From Ferribacterium limneticum (GTDB lineage: Bacteria > Pseudomonadota > Gammaproteobacteria > Burkholderiales > Rhodocyclaceae), in assembly GCF_020510565.1 (NCBI RefSeq), contig NZ_CP075189.1, positions 2,650,501 through 2,714,500 on the forward strand: a stretch of DNA of 64,000 bases, in the 5' to 3' direction. The notes beneath the pieces are model-generated. The model had not been told where the DNA came from and did not search any database. It saw only the letters and a program-made list of their open reading frames with translations. This document shows, one piece after another, positions 16,550 to 28,521 of this stretch (position 1 is its first letter; each line of letters opens with the position of its first letter). Made by a program: the position numbers and the translations under genes.

Positions 16550-17422
16550 GGAGCATTTTTTATCCGCCGCCAGCGCTCGGCGATCACTGGATTTCATGGC
16601 CTTGGCCGAGGCGACGGCGGATTCCGACGTACGGACTGCCGCCACAAAGTAGTTCGATGATTTTCTGAACGCTTTCGACCACGAGCTTTCATCGAGCGCC
16701 ACCGGCACCATAAGCAGGCTCCTGGCAACATCCTTCGGGCGAAAGCCAGAGGCCTCAAGCAGCTTGAAGGAGATGGCATCGGCCTCCATCGCCTGCACAT
16801 CGCGATTGCTATTCGCAGCAAGCCTCGCCCCACCCATCGACATCAGGCTCTTGAACAGCCCGCTGACCGGCATGAAAATATTCAAGAGGACGGTAGTGGC
16901 AATGCTGACCGACGAGTTTTCTTCGTGGTGACGGGCGATCACATGGCCCATTTCACGCGCAATCACGAAGGCCAGCACGCCGTCGTAAGCCTGCCATCGG
17001 CCGAGCGCCGCATGCAGGGCGATGCGACCGTTGGCGCTGGATGAACTACCCGGCTCATCACCCTCGACGACATAAACATCAAAACATCCACCGGCCAATT
17101 TTGGGGTACACCACGCCAGATCGGGATACTGCTTCAAAGCCCCTTTTTCCAGGAGGCCGGCAATCCGTTCGACGTCCCGGACAATAAACCTTCCGCCACC
17201 CTGCCCAGCCTCGGTGGTGCAAGCAGAATTTACTGCGCAGGATATATCGGCTAGTGAGGCGCTGGTAATGCTGAACTCGATGTCAGACTGGACACCGGCC
17301 AGCGGAACATCAACGATTCGAGGCCGATCCATAACGGGTGTCATTGAGCAAGCAGCCAGGCAAAGTTGCATGACCACAGCCCCATAACCTGAAATTCTCG
17401 CCAGCCACATAATCCGCGGCAT
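16523..17422 (-). CDS. M48-like peptidase lipoprotein with an altered zinc motif
   Basis: 299 residues from ATG 17422; the leader MPRIMWLARISGYGAVVMQLCLAAC ends in a lipobox with Cys25. The body resembles periplasmic M48 metallopeptidases (BepA/LoiP group), which cut misfolded outer-membrane proteins. The helix that should contain HExxH reads FVIAREMGHVIARHHEENS, so the first zinc His is Arg156, while Glu157, His160 and the later Glu213 (MEADAISF) remain. Proteolysis is therefore doubtful; a chaperone role is possible. A TTG start at 17455 is also open. The final residues come from repeat copy 5. A single gene, convergent with the STAND gene. Confidence 0.75.
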   Translation of the reverse strand: MPRIMWLARISGYGAVVMQLCLAACSMTPVMDRPRIVDVPLAGVQSDIEFSITSASLADISCAVNSACTTEAGQGGGRFIVRDVERIAGLLEKGALKQYPDLAWCTPKLAGGCFDVYVVEGDEPGSSSSANGRIALHAALGRWQAYDGVLAFVIAREMGHVIARHHEENSSVSIATTVLLNIFMPVSGLFKSLMSMGGARLAANSNRDVQAMEADAISFKLLEASGFRPKDVARSLLMVPVALDESSWSKAFRKSSNYFVAAVRTSESAVASAKAMKSSDRRALAADKKCSLKTVDFPC

Positions 17423-17510
17423 CGAACAAAACTCAGCCGCACCCGCCTTCTTCAATCAATTGACGTTAACGGTTCGACCCTGGAAGGCATTCCAAGTTGC
17501 GAGCGGTGGC

Positions 17511-17894
17511 CTAATTCCTACGGTCAACCCGAAAAATCAGCCGATTTCCAAATTTATCCTCGCCGCTACCCTCGAATGAGCGGCAGGTGGTCGCCGTCCA
17601 CCGCACCGCCATCTCCCTGCCGTCGTTGCAGCGGACGACGCCTTTCCCGGCTTCGCCCGCACAACTGCCGGGGTTAGGCGAAATGTCCGGCGGCGACAGT
17701 TGTCCGTCGCACTGCAGACGACCGCCGCTGTCAGCCAGAATGAACCGCCCGCCACCGCTCGCATTACCGGGAAAGCCCTTGCCGCGCAGCTCGCCCGGCA
17801 CATCGCTGAGGTTGCCGCGGGCCTGATAGCCGATGGCGCATGCGGCGAGCAGCAAGGACATGAAAATCAACAGGGGAATTCCGCGTTTGTTCAC
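17511..17894 (-). CDS. Small uncharacterised lipoprotein
   Basis: 127 residues with GTG start and a lipoprotein signal (MNKRGIPLLIFMSLLLAAC, Cys19). The mature part has four cysteines, in LQCDGQ, GSCAGEA, VRCNDGR and TTCRSFE, that could form two disulfides. GKGFPGNASGGGRFILADSGGRLQCDG and WTATTCRSFEGSGEDKFGNR are typical of a small conserved family of periplasmic proteins with no assigned function. The last 14 residues are encoded by repeat copy 6. Divergent from the dap operon. Confidence 0.7.
   Translation of the reverse strand: MNKRGIPLLIFMSLLLAACAIGYQARGNLSDVPGELRGKGFPGNASGGGRFILADSGGRLQCDGQLSPPDISPNPGSCAGEAGKGVVRCNDGREMAVRWTATTCRSFEGSGEDKFGNRLIFRVDRRN
17518..17555 (+). repeat. Dispersed 35-bp repeat, copy 6 (inside lipoprotein gene 3' end)
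   Basis: TACGGTCAACCCGAAAAATC followed by AGCCGATTTCCAAATTTA. On the minus strand it encodes KFGNRLIFRVDRRN, the C-terminus of the small lipoprotein. Confidence 0.7.
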
Positions 17895-17953
17895 AAGGCA
17901 GCGTTGAGGTTTTCGAGGATAATTGACATTTTTACACCCATTCGACGCCCGAC

Positions 17954-19144
17954 GTGAATTCGCATCTCGCCCAACTCCAGCCCTACCCCTTCGAAAAGCT
18001 GCGCGCCCTGTTCGCCGGCGTCACGCCCAACCCCCAGCTCAAGGAGATCAAGCTCTCCATCGGCGAGCCGCAGCACCCGACGCCGGCCTTCATCATCGAC
18101 GCGCTGGCCAACGGTCTGAAGGGCCTGGCAAACTACCCGACGACGCAGGGCGTTCCGGCATTGCGTCAAGCCATCGCTGCCTGGTGCCAGCGTCGTTACG
18201 ATCTGGCGCTCAATCCGGAAACCGAAATCCTGCCGGTCAATGGCTCGCGCGAAGCGTTGTTTTCTTTCGCGCAAACGGTGATTGATACCAGCCGAGGCCA
18301 TGCGCCGCTCGTCGTCAGCCCGAACCCGTTCTACCAGATCTACGAAGGTGCCGCCTATCTGTCCGGCGCCGAGCCGCGTTTCCTCAACAACCTGCCGGAC
18401 AACGATTTCGCCTTCGACTACGCCAGCCTGAGTGAAGAAGAATGGTCGCGCGTCCAGCTCTTCTACGTCTGCTCACCGGGCAACCCGACCGGCAAGGTCC
18501 TGTCGCTGGAAGACTGGAAAACGCTGTTCGCGCTATCCGACAAGTACGGTTTCGTCATCGCCTCCGACGAGTGCTATTCGGAAATCTACTTCGACGAAGC
18601 CAACCCGCCCATCGGCGGCCTGCAGGCGGCCAAGCTGCTCGGTCGCTCGAACGAACGGCTGGTCATGTTCTCCAGCCTGTCCAAGCGCTCCAACGTGCCG
18701 GGGATGCGCTCCGGCTTCGTCGCCGGCGACGCGGCCATCCTCAAGAAATACCTGCTGTTCCGCACCTACCAGGGCTGCGCCATGTCGCCGCCGGTGCAGA
18801 CGGCCTCCATCGCCGCCTGGAACGACGAGGCGCATGTCCTCGACAACCGCAACCAGTATCGCGAGAAGTTCGCTGCCTGCACGCCGCTGATTGCCGAAGT
18901 GCTCGGCACCGGCATGCCGGACGCCAGCTTCTACCTGTGGGCGAAGACGCCCATCGCCGACACCGAGTTCGCCCGCGGCCTGCTCGAACACTATAATGTC
19001 GTGGTCCTGCCCGGCAGCTTCCTGGCGCGCGAAGTCCGCGGCGTCAATCCGGGGGCCAATTTCATTCGTATCGCGCTGGTCGCCTCACTCGACGAGTGTC
19101 TGGAAGCGACCCGGCGCATCCGTCAATTCGCACAACAACTGTAA
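17954..19144 (+). CDS. dapC: Succinyldiaminopimelate transaminase
   Basis: 396 residues, GTG start. A fold-type I PLP aminotransferase: SPGNPTGKVLSLEDW contains the conserved Asn, ASDECYSEIYFDE the PLP-ring Asp/Tyr pair, and SSLSKRSNVPGMRSGF the Schiff-base lysine. The N-terminus (LAQLQPYPFEKLRALFAGV) and a position right before dapD identify it as DapC, which makes N-succinyl-L,L-diaminopimelate from the keto precursor in lysine and peptidoglycan synthesis. First gene of a run of six tightly spaced genes. Confidence 0.92.
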   Translation: MNSHLAQLQPYPFEKLRALFAGVTPNPQLKEIKLSIGEPQHPTPAFIIDALANGLKGLANYPTTQGVPALRQAIAAWCQRRYDLALNPETEILPVNGSREALFSFAQTVIDTSRGHAPLVVSPNPFYQIYEGAAYLSGAEPRFLNNLPDNDFAFDYASLSEEEWSRVQLFYVCSPGNPTGKVLSLEDWKTLFALSDKYGFVIASDECYSEIYFDEANPPIGGLQAAKLLGRSNERLVMFSSLSKRSNVPGMRSGFVAGDAAILKKYLLFRTYQGCAMSPPVQTASIAAWNDEAHVLDNRNQYREKFAACTPLIAEVLGTGMPDASFYLWAKTPIADTEFARGLLEHYNVVVLPGSFLAREVRGVNPGANFIRIALVASLDECLEATRRIRQFAQQL

Positions 19145-19159
19145 ACAGAGAGAACATCC

Positions 19160-19978
19160 ATGAGCCATCCCCTGCAAGCCATCATCGAAGAACTCTGGGA
19201 ACGCCGCACCGAGCTGTCCCCGCAATCCCCGGTCGACACCGTCGCCGCCATCAACCAGGTGGTCGGCATGCTCGACTCCGGCGCCCTGCGCGTCGCCGAA
19301 AAGATCGACGGCGACTGGGTCACCCACCAGTGGATCAAGAAGGCCGTGCTGCTTTCCTTCCGCGTGCGCGACAACCGCGTCCAGGAATCCGGCGACGTTC
19401 GCTTCTACGACAAGGTCGACACCAAGTTCGAAGGCTGGACCGAAGAGCAGTTCCGCCAGGGCGGCTTCCGCGTCGTCCCGGGCACCATTGTCCGCAAGGG
19501 TTCCTACGTCGCCAAGAACGCCGTGCTCATGCCGTCCTTCGTCAACATCGGCGCCTACGTCGATGAAGCGACGATGGTCGACACCTGGGTCACCGTCGGT
19601 TCCTGCGCGCAGATTGGCAAGAACGTGCACCTCTCCGGCGGCGTCGGCATCGGCGGCGTCCTTGAGCCGCTGCAGGCCAACCCGACCATCATCGAAGACA
19701 ACTGCTTCATCGGCGCCCGTTCGGAAGTCGTCGAAGGCGTCATCATCGGCGAGAACTCGGTGCTGTCCATGGGCGTCTATATCGGCCAGAGCACCCCGAT
19801 CTACGACCGCGAAACCGGCGAAGTCACCTACGGTCGCGTACCACCCGGATCGGTCGTGATCAGCGGCACCTTGCCGAAGGCCAACGGCGCGTATAGCCTG
19901 TATGCCGCGATCATCGTCAAGAAGGTCGACGCACAAACCCGCTCGAAGACCAGCATCAACGAGCTGCTGCGCCCGTAA
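19160..19978 (+). CDS. dapD: 2,3,4,5-tetrahydropyridine-2,6-dicarboxylate N-succinyltransferase
   Basis: 272 residues, the normal DapD length. The left-handed beta-helix hexapeptide region runs from [20 protein letters not shown] through [20 protein letters not shown] to [20 protein letters not shown]. It transfers succinyl from succinyl-CoA to tetrahydrodipicolinate, the step before DapC. Lies 15 bp after dapC, with GAGAGAA as a weak ribosome site. Confidence 0.95.
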   Translation: MSHPLQAIIEELWERRTELSPQSPVDTVAAINQVVGMLDSGALRVAEKIDGDWVTHQWIKKAVLLSFRVRDNRVQESGDVRFYDKVDTKFEGWTEEQFRQGGFRVVPGTIVRKGSYVAKNAVLMPSFVNIGAYVDEATMVDTWVTVGSCAQIGKNVHLSGGVGIGGVLEPLQANPTIIEDNCFIGARSEVVEGVIIGENSVLSMGVYIGQSTPIYDRETGEVTYGRVPPGSVVISGTLPKANGAYSLYAAIIVKKVDAQTRSKTSINELLRP

Positions 19979-20003
19979 GTCAAACCACCAAGAAGGTCTT
20001 GTC

Positions 20004-23213
<3,210 letters not shown>

Positions 23214-23217
<4 letters not shown>

Positions 23218-24083
23218 ACCAGTTGTTTGAAATGCCCAGCCCGTTCGAAGTCGAAACGGGCACCGTGCTCATGCATGAGCCATCATGGGCGCGCGAAGGC
23301 GAACTCCGCGCCCAGTTGCTCGACGAAAGCTACCCCAAGCCCTTCGTCATCGACGACGGCAAATCGCGTTTCCTCTATTTCAACGTCCGCCTCATGCAGA
23401 GCGAAATGTCGCTCAAGGCGCCGCACGACCTGGCCATCCGCTACACGCAGAAAATGATGGCCTTCCTGCTCTTCCAGCCGCGCCCGAAACGCATCGTGCT
23501 GATCGGTCTCGGCGGCGGCTCGCTGATCAAATTCTGCTACCAGCGCATGCCCGGCACGCAACTGACGGCCGTCGAACTCGACCCCAATGTCATCGCCTTC
23601 CGCGACACCTTTCTCATGCCACCCGACGATGATCGCCTCCAGGTTCTCGAAGCTGACGGTGCCGAATTCCTTGAAAGAACTGAAAAAGGCATCGACGCCC
23701 TGCTCGTCGACGCCTTCGACAAGACCGGCTTTGCCCCCAGCCTGGCCAACCGCGAATTCTTCGACAACGCCTGGGCCAAGCTCTCCGGCAACGGCGTGCT
23801 AGTCATCAATCTGGCGGGCGAAAAGGAAACCTACGCCGGATTGATCGGCGAAGCCATGCACGTTTTTGACGATCAGGTCATCGTGATTTCGGTGCCGGAC
23901 GACGGCAACCACGTCCTCTACGCGTTCAAGGAACGTCATTTCGAGCCGCGCTGGCGCTGGCTGCACAACTACGCCAAGGAGTTGCGCGCCAAGTTCGGCC
24001 TCGACTTCCCCGCCTTCGTGCAAAAGATGGAACGCTCGACCAAGCTCGGTCTGGCCCGCCGCGAGGCCATTCGGCGCCGATAG
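23214..24083 (+). CDS. Spermidine synthase-like SAM-binding protein
   Basis: 289 residues from TTG 23214, overlapping the prmB stop; ATG 23232 (MPSPFEVETGTVL) is an equally good start. The core follows the polyamine synthase / SAM methyltransferase fold: RIVLIGLGGGSLIKFCYQRM as SAM-binding loop, LTAVELDPNVIAFRD, and DALLVDAFDKTGFAPSLA. The DAFD signature keeps the acidic residue, but the putrescine-binding tail is not clear, and the length fits orphan spermidine-synthase-like proteins. Polyamine synthesis is possible, not proven. Repeat copy 7 follows the stop. Confidence 0.75.
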
Positions 24084-24090
24084 GCCACTT

Positions 24091-24127
24091 CCACGGTCAA
24101 CCGGAAAATTCGGCCAAAATTGAAATG
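24091..24127 (+). repeat. Dispersed 35-bp repeat, copy 7
   Basis: CGGTCAACCGGAAAATTCGG followed by CCAAAATTGAAATGG. It lies in the convergent gap between the spermidine-synthase-like gene and pepD, and is nearly identical to copy 3. Confidence 0.82.
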
Positions 24128-24154
24128 GTTTTGGCCCGCCTCCCGGCAAGAGGA

Positions 24155-25606
24155 CTACCGAATTTCCGTCAAAATCGCCCGCAACAAACGCCAGCACCGC
24201 TCGACCGAAGCAATCTCGACCCGCTCGCCCGGCGCATGCGCGCCACGGATGGTCGGGCCGAAGGAGACGATATCCATCCCCGGATACTTGTCGCCGATGA
24301 TGCCGCACTCCAGCCCGGCATGAATGACCTGAACCTTGGACTCAGCAGCAAAGTCGCGCCGATAAACCGACTGGCATAGCTTGAGCAACGCCGAATCCGG
24401 ATTCGGCGCCCAGCCCGGATAAAAACCGGATTTCTCGGCGTGCGTTCCACTCAAAGCCCACAAACTGACAATTTCATCGGCCAGCGCCAGACTGCCGCTC
24501 CCGATCAGCGAACGCACCATAAAGTTGCACGATCCCCCATTCGGGTGCAAATCGACCATGCCCAGATTGTTCGACGTCTCGACCACGCCCGGCACCTGCC
24601 GGCTCATCCGGCGCACGCCATGCGGTGCCGCATGCAACGAACCGAGCCAGATTTCCTGCTCGGCCGCCGCCATGACCTGCGTCGCCTCGGCCACCGTAAC
24701 AGTGAGGTTCAAGCCCTCGTCGATCCCGCGCAACTCGGCCCGCAAGGTCACCTCCATCCCGGCCAGCCAGCTCACCAATGCTCCGCCCCGACCGCCAGGC
24801 ACAGCCACCGTGGCTACCGCCTCACGCGGCAAGGCATTGCGCGCCGAACCGCCGACCAGACCAACCAAGCGCAGCGGCGTCACGCCCTCCAGCTCGCGCA
24901 GAACACGAACCAGCAGCTTGATCGCATTGCCTCGCTCCTCGTGGATATCGACGCCGGAATGCCCGCCACGCAGGCCACGCAACGCAATCTGCACCACCTC
25001 AAAGCCAGCTGGCAGCGGCTCGGCCACACCAGCGCGCTCGACATTCACATCCAGCCCACCGGCGCAGCCGAGATAAAACTCGCCCCAAGCCTCGGTATCA
25101 AGATTGAGCATCAGCCGCCCCTGCAAAACGGCCGGCTCAAGGCCACGCGCCCCACCCATGCCGGCCTCTTCATCGACCGTCAGCAAGGCTTCGAGCGGCC
25201 CATGAACAAGACTTTCATCCTCAAGCGCCGCCAGAATCAGCGCCACGCCAATCCCGTTATCGGCCCCCAGCGTCGTCTTTTCAGCCACCAGCCAACCATC
25301 GCGCAACGCCGGAACAATCGGATCACGGAAAAAATCGTGACTGCTATCGGCGTTCTTCTGACACACCATGTCGAGATGCGCCTGCAGCACGACACCCTGC
25401 CGCCCCTCGCCACCGGCACTCGCCGGCTTGCGGATAATCAGGTTGCCCGCCGCATCGACCACCGCCGCCAAACCACGCACCAGCGCCCACTGCCGCAATG
25501 AATCGCGCAGCGTCGCCTCCTCCTTTGAAGGGCGTGGGATCGCGCACAAATTCGCAAAATGAGACCAGACAAGCGCTGGCTGCAGGGCGGCAATATCCAA
25601 GTTCAT
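24155..25606 (-). CDS. pepD: Aminoacyl-histidine dipeptidase (beta-alanyl-histidine dipeptidase, M20 family)
   Basis: 483 residues from ATG 25606 (a GTG lies just before). PepD/carnosinase-type M20 zinc peptidase: LQAHLDMVCQKN (zinc His and Asp), GADNGIGVALILAAL, LLTVDEEAGMGGARG (general base Glu), LNLDTEAWGEFYLGCAGG and IHAGLECGIIGDKYPGMDIV with the last ligands. It cleaves Xaa-His and other dipeptides in the cytosol. An intrinsic terminator and a tRNA-3'-like sequence lie directly upstream of the start, so its own promoter may have been displaced by DNA inserted at that point. Confidence 0.92.
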   Translation of the reverse strand: MNLDIAALQPALVWSHFANLCAIPRPSKEEATLRDSLRQWALVRGLAAVVDAAGNLIIRKPASAGGEGRQGVVLQAHLDMVCQKNADSSHDFFRDPIVPALRDGWLVAEKTTLGADNGIGVALILAALEDESLVHGPLEALLTVDEEAGMGGARGLEPAVLQGRLMLNLDTEAWGEFYLGCAGGLDVNVERAGVAEPLPAGFEVVQIALRGLRGGHSGVDIHEERGNAIKLLVRVLRELEGVTPLRLVGLVGGSARNALPREAVATVAVPGGRGGALVSWLAGMEVTLRAELRGIDEGLNLTVTVAEATQVMAAAEQEIWLGSLHAAPHGVRRMSRQVPGVVETSNNLGMVDLHPNGGSCNFMVRSLIGSGSLALADEIVSLWALSGTHAEKSGFYPGWAPNPDSALLKLCQSVYRRDFAAESKVQVIHAGLECGIIGDKYPGMDIVSFGPTIRGAHAPGERVEIASVERCWRLLRAILTEIR

Positions 25607-25627
25607 CACGTTGAGCAGACTCCAAAG

Positions 25628-25662
25628 TGAAAACCCCCGCAGACCTTGCGGTGTGCGGGGGT
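25628..25662 (-). terminator. Intrinsic terminator upstream of pepD
   Basis: On the minus strand AACCCCCGCA (25662-25653) pairs with TGCGGGGGTT (25641-25632) across a short loop and is followed by TTC and further T residues. It would stop transcription entering pepD from the acquired region, only about 25 bp before the pepD ATG. Confidence 0.7.
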
Positions 25663-25705
25663 TAAATTCTGGGGCGACTGATGGGGATCAAACATCGCTC
25701 CAGAA
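25663..25705 (-). other. tRNA-3'-end-like sequence, possible integration (att) site
   Basis: On the minus strand the bases GTTTGATCCCCATCAGTCGC then CCCA resemble a T-loop, T-stem 3' strand and acceptor end with CCA, followed directly by a terminator, as at the end of a tRNA gene. The 5' part of a tRNA cannot be found next to it; the sequence beyond is AT-rich and non-coding. This fits the left attachment site of an element that inserted into a tRNA 3' end. A second copy was not found in the window. Confidence 0.35.
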
Positions 25706-26590
25706 CATAGAAATAGAAACGAACACTGAAAGTTTATTTTTAATATACCAACAAAAGTACCAACACATTTAAGCGGTGTGCCGAGTTCGACTATTTTACC
25801 AGTCAGATTGGACAAGAGCTGTCACACTCATCTCGCTACGGATCAATTGGGAGATGAACTTCCGCTGTACCCATTTTCAAGAAAACTCAATGCTGTAGCA
25901 AACTCCTTGTCGACGTAGGCCTTCTTGCGAATGACCACACCTCCTGCATCACGCGGCTGTCATGAGGATCCTACTCGATAATTTCCAATGGCTGGAAAGC
26001 CGTATTAATTCTAACTTCTCGTTTTCTCATTTCAAAGTCTACCGTCACATCTACCCTCATATAGCAAGCTCTTTCCTAGTTTAGTGAAAAACTGCCACAG
26101 ATGATGACAATGCTGGACGATAGCAACGGCGCCTTATCGGCACGACAGGCGACCTTGGGACCGTGGCAAGGATCGGGCGGCAAATGTTCAGGCCATCTGC
26201 CGTTCAGCCACTGATGACTGTCAATGACCGCTTCGCTGGCCGGCGAACTCACACCCCCGACCCGTTCCCGTCATCCCTTGTCACCGCAGACCAACGGCAG
26301 GTTTCTGACTCGAGCAGTCGCCCAGAATGTCAGCTCACCGGTAACAGGTCGGCCAAAGCGGTCGGTGGTGTCCTCGATGAAAAGTGGCCGGGGTCTGAGT
26401 ACAGACCTGCCACAGGCAATTTGAGACCAGGAGTGACAACTTATGCATCAGGGTTCCGTCGACTTCTTGCCCAATCCTGTTGTTCCTTGCCTCTCTTTCG
26501 TAAAAGCAGCATGATCTCGCTCTACGCCTAGAAGAAGAGCTTTGAGCCGACTTGGCATCTATCTTGGGAGTTTTTGTTGATGGATAATTC
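25706..26590. other. AT-richer spacer without a supported gene at the acquired-region border
   Basis: About 0.9 kb. Composition drops relative to pepD. On the minus strand near 25850-25960 a short stretch reads DAGGVVIRKKAYVDKEFATA before a stop and looks like the C-terminal end of a lost gene. An open frame at 26163-26531 has no recognisable domain. A GATAAT box at 26583-26588 could be the -10 of the methyltransferase operon; if so its start would be ATG 26624. Confidence 0.4.
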
Positions 26591-27787
26591 GTGGAATCTC
26601 CGCCGATTAAAAATGACTTTTTAATGACTATAGAATTTATCGACTCTGCTGATCATTCGGTTGGTGATAACTCTTTCCCATCTGAGCATCATCATCGGGG
26701 TAACTACCAAGAGCCAAAGAAATCACACCGTACAGCGGTATCTGTTGAGTTCGAGTTGTCGAAATTTCCCAAGACGAGGTTTTATGGCAGCAAGAGGAAG
26801 CAACTTGCTTGGCTTTTCTCTCACCTGCAAGAACTACGTGGGACTACGGTCTTAGACGCGTTTGGGGGAACCGGAACCGTATCGCTACTTTTTAGTCACT
26901 TGGGAAAAAAGGTAACGTATAACGACGTATTTCGATTCCAAGAGATCTCGGCCCAAGCGCTACTTGGTGACTTGGGAGAAGTCAGCCTTCATCCTGATCG
27001 CATGAAGATATTCTTGGCTACCGTTAAGCCAAGAGATGGTTTTGTCACTCAAGTTTTTGATGGTCTCTATTTCAAGCCGGAAGAAAATAGATGGCTGGAT
27101 GGAGTAATGGAAAAAATTTCGGAAAAGGAAAGCAAAGTAGAGAGGGCTGTTCTACTCTATTGCTTGTTCCAGGCATGTTTAAGTAAACGCCCATACAACC
27201 TTTTTCATCGAGCCAATCTAAATATCCGATACTCCGAGCAACCCGTGAGTTTTGGCAACCGTGCCACATGGGAAAAAAGTTTTGGGGAACACATGTTATC
27301 GGCCTATGGTGAGCTAATTCGCGGTCGAACATTAATCAGGAATCCAATTACAGTTTTGCCTTGTGGATCTGTTGATAATTTGGGAAGCGATTTCGACATT
27401 GTGTACATGGACCCTCCGTACTTTAACTCCCATCGCCACACAGAGTCCTATTTAACGAGATATCACTTTCTTGAGGGCTTGGCTCGATTTGAGGAGTGGC
27501 CAAATCTTATTGATCAAGAGAGCAAGATAAAAGGATTTTCCGACCGTATCGAGCCAGAAGAGTGGCATTCAAAATTAGAGTTTGAATCATCTTTATATTC
27601 AGCTATCAGTAATTTCAGCGAATCTACCGTAGTTCTCTCCTATGTGGCAGATGCCCATCCGGATGAAAAACAAATAACGGAACATTTCAGAAGCACTTTT
27701 CGGCAAACAGAGGTGTTTCGACAAAATTATCAACGCAGTCTATCAACGCGTGCTAGGACGGAACTATTGTTTATCGGGAAGCAGTGA
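26591..27787 (+). CDS. D12-class (Dam-like) DNA adenine N6-methyltransferase
   Basis: 398 residues from GTG 26591; ATG 26624 is an alternative. The order of motifs is that of alpha-class/D12 adenine methyltransferases: FYGSKRKQLAWL near residue 64, SAM-binding VLDAFGGTGTVSLLF (about 88-102), and catalytic DPPY (274-277) in DIVYMDPPYFNSHRHTESYL. This family methylates adenine in duplex DNA; the target site cannot be read. Codon use and GC content are much lower than in the flanks. It is the first gene of an overlapping four-gene operon, which suggests self-DNA marking for the system encoded downstream. Confidence 0.8.
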   Translation: MESPPIKNDFLMTIEFIDSADHSVGDNSFPSEHHHRGNYQEPKKSHRTAVSVEFELSKFPKTRFYGSKRKQLAWLFSHLQELRGTTVLDAFGGTGTVSLLFSHLGKKVTYNDVFRFQEISAQALLGDLGEVSLHPDRMKIFLATVKPRDGFVTQVFDGLYFKPEENRWLDGVMEKISEKESKVERAVLLYCLFQACLSKRPYNLFHRANLNIRYSEQPVSFGNRATWEKSFGEHMLSAYGELIRGRTLIRNPITVLPCGSVDNLGSDFDIVYMDPPYFNSHRHTESYLTRYHFLEGLARFEEWPNLIDQESKIKGFSDRIEPEEWHSKLEFESSLYSAISNFSESTVVLSYVADAHPDEKQITEHFRSTFRQTEVFRQNYQRSLSTRARTELLFIGKQ

Positions 27788-28521
27788 TGTCTATATTTGA
27801 AAAACGGCTAGTAATTCCTTTGCACTGGGCAATTTTGCTCTTGCTGGTCATTCTTACGGGTGTGTTTTGGGCTCTATTTAAATCATTTGCCCCGGCAGAA
27901 AAAGGATGGACAACACCAGAAGGGCTGTTTTACGTCTTAGCCTCCGGAATGGTGCCAGGCCTTGTTGTGGCGCTAATTCAGTACACACTCCAATGGTCAG
28001 AGTTTCGTGAAATTTCTCGCCTTCGTGGCTTAAAGGTCAAATCAATTTTAATGACTAGGGATGATGCACGATACTACGGTTCATTGATCGAAAAAGCCAA
28101 AAAACAAATTGATCTGATGGGCGGAACCGCATCTCGTTTTTTAGAAGATTTTGCTGCCTCTAGTAGTCCAATAGAGGCGAATCGTGTTCTACTTTCTGCA
28201 CTAGACCGCAAAGTACATGTACGAATTATTGTGGCTAACGAAACTCACCTTGGACAGGTTGGGCAACAAGAAAAATTTGCGAGCGCAGCGAGACAACTTT
28301 CCGAATTGAAAGCAAAATATCCCGATTGTTTTGAATACAAATACTTTGACCACTCGCCAACTCACAACATCTTCCGTATCGACAATGACTGTTTAGTTGG
28401 CCCACAGTTTCCGAATATTCGCAGCAAAGATACGCCTGCGGTACATACAGTTTGCGACGGAACATTTGCAAAGCCGTACATCGACTACTTCAATCACGAA
28501 TGGGGCCTTGCTGTTGAGTAA
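27787..28521 (+). CDS. Two-helix membrane protein with a PLD-like domain
   Basis: 244 residues from ATG 27787, which overlaps the methyltransferase stop (TGATG). Two N-terminal helices (about 12-32 and 46-66) are followed by a soluble domain with ARYYGSLIEKAKKQIDLMGG and KVHVRIIVANETHLGQV, the strand pattern of phospholipase D-like domains. The HKD position reads HNIFRID (193-199), so the lysine is absent and activity is uncertain. The tail (PAVHTVCDGTFAKPYIDYFN) completes the fold. In other systems such membrane PLD proteins are effectors, but here that is inferred. Low-GC, same operon. Confidence 0.6.
   Translation: MSIFEKRLVIPLHWAILLLLVILTGVFWALFKSFAPAEKGWTTPEGLFYVLASGMVPGLVVALIQYTLQWSEFREISRLRGLKVKSILMTRDDARYYGSLIEKAKKQIDLMGGTASRFLEDFAASSSPIEANRVLLSALDRKVHVRIIVANETHLGQVGQQEKFASAARQLSELKAKYPDCFEYKYFDHSPTHNIFRIDNDCLVGPQFPNIRSKDTPAVHTVCDGTFAKPYIDYFNHEWGLAVE

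Noticed and set aside
24440..25501. 353-residue plus-strand frame over pepD
   Set aside because: pepD motifs on the minus strand are complete.
26163..26531. Possible 122-residue gene near the island border
   Set aside because: No recognisable motif or ribosome site; lies in decayed sequence.
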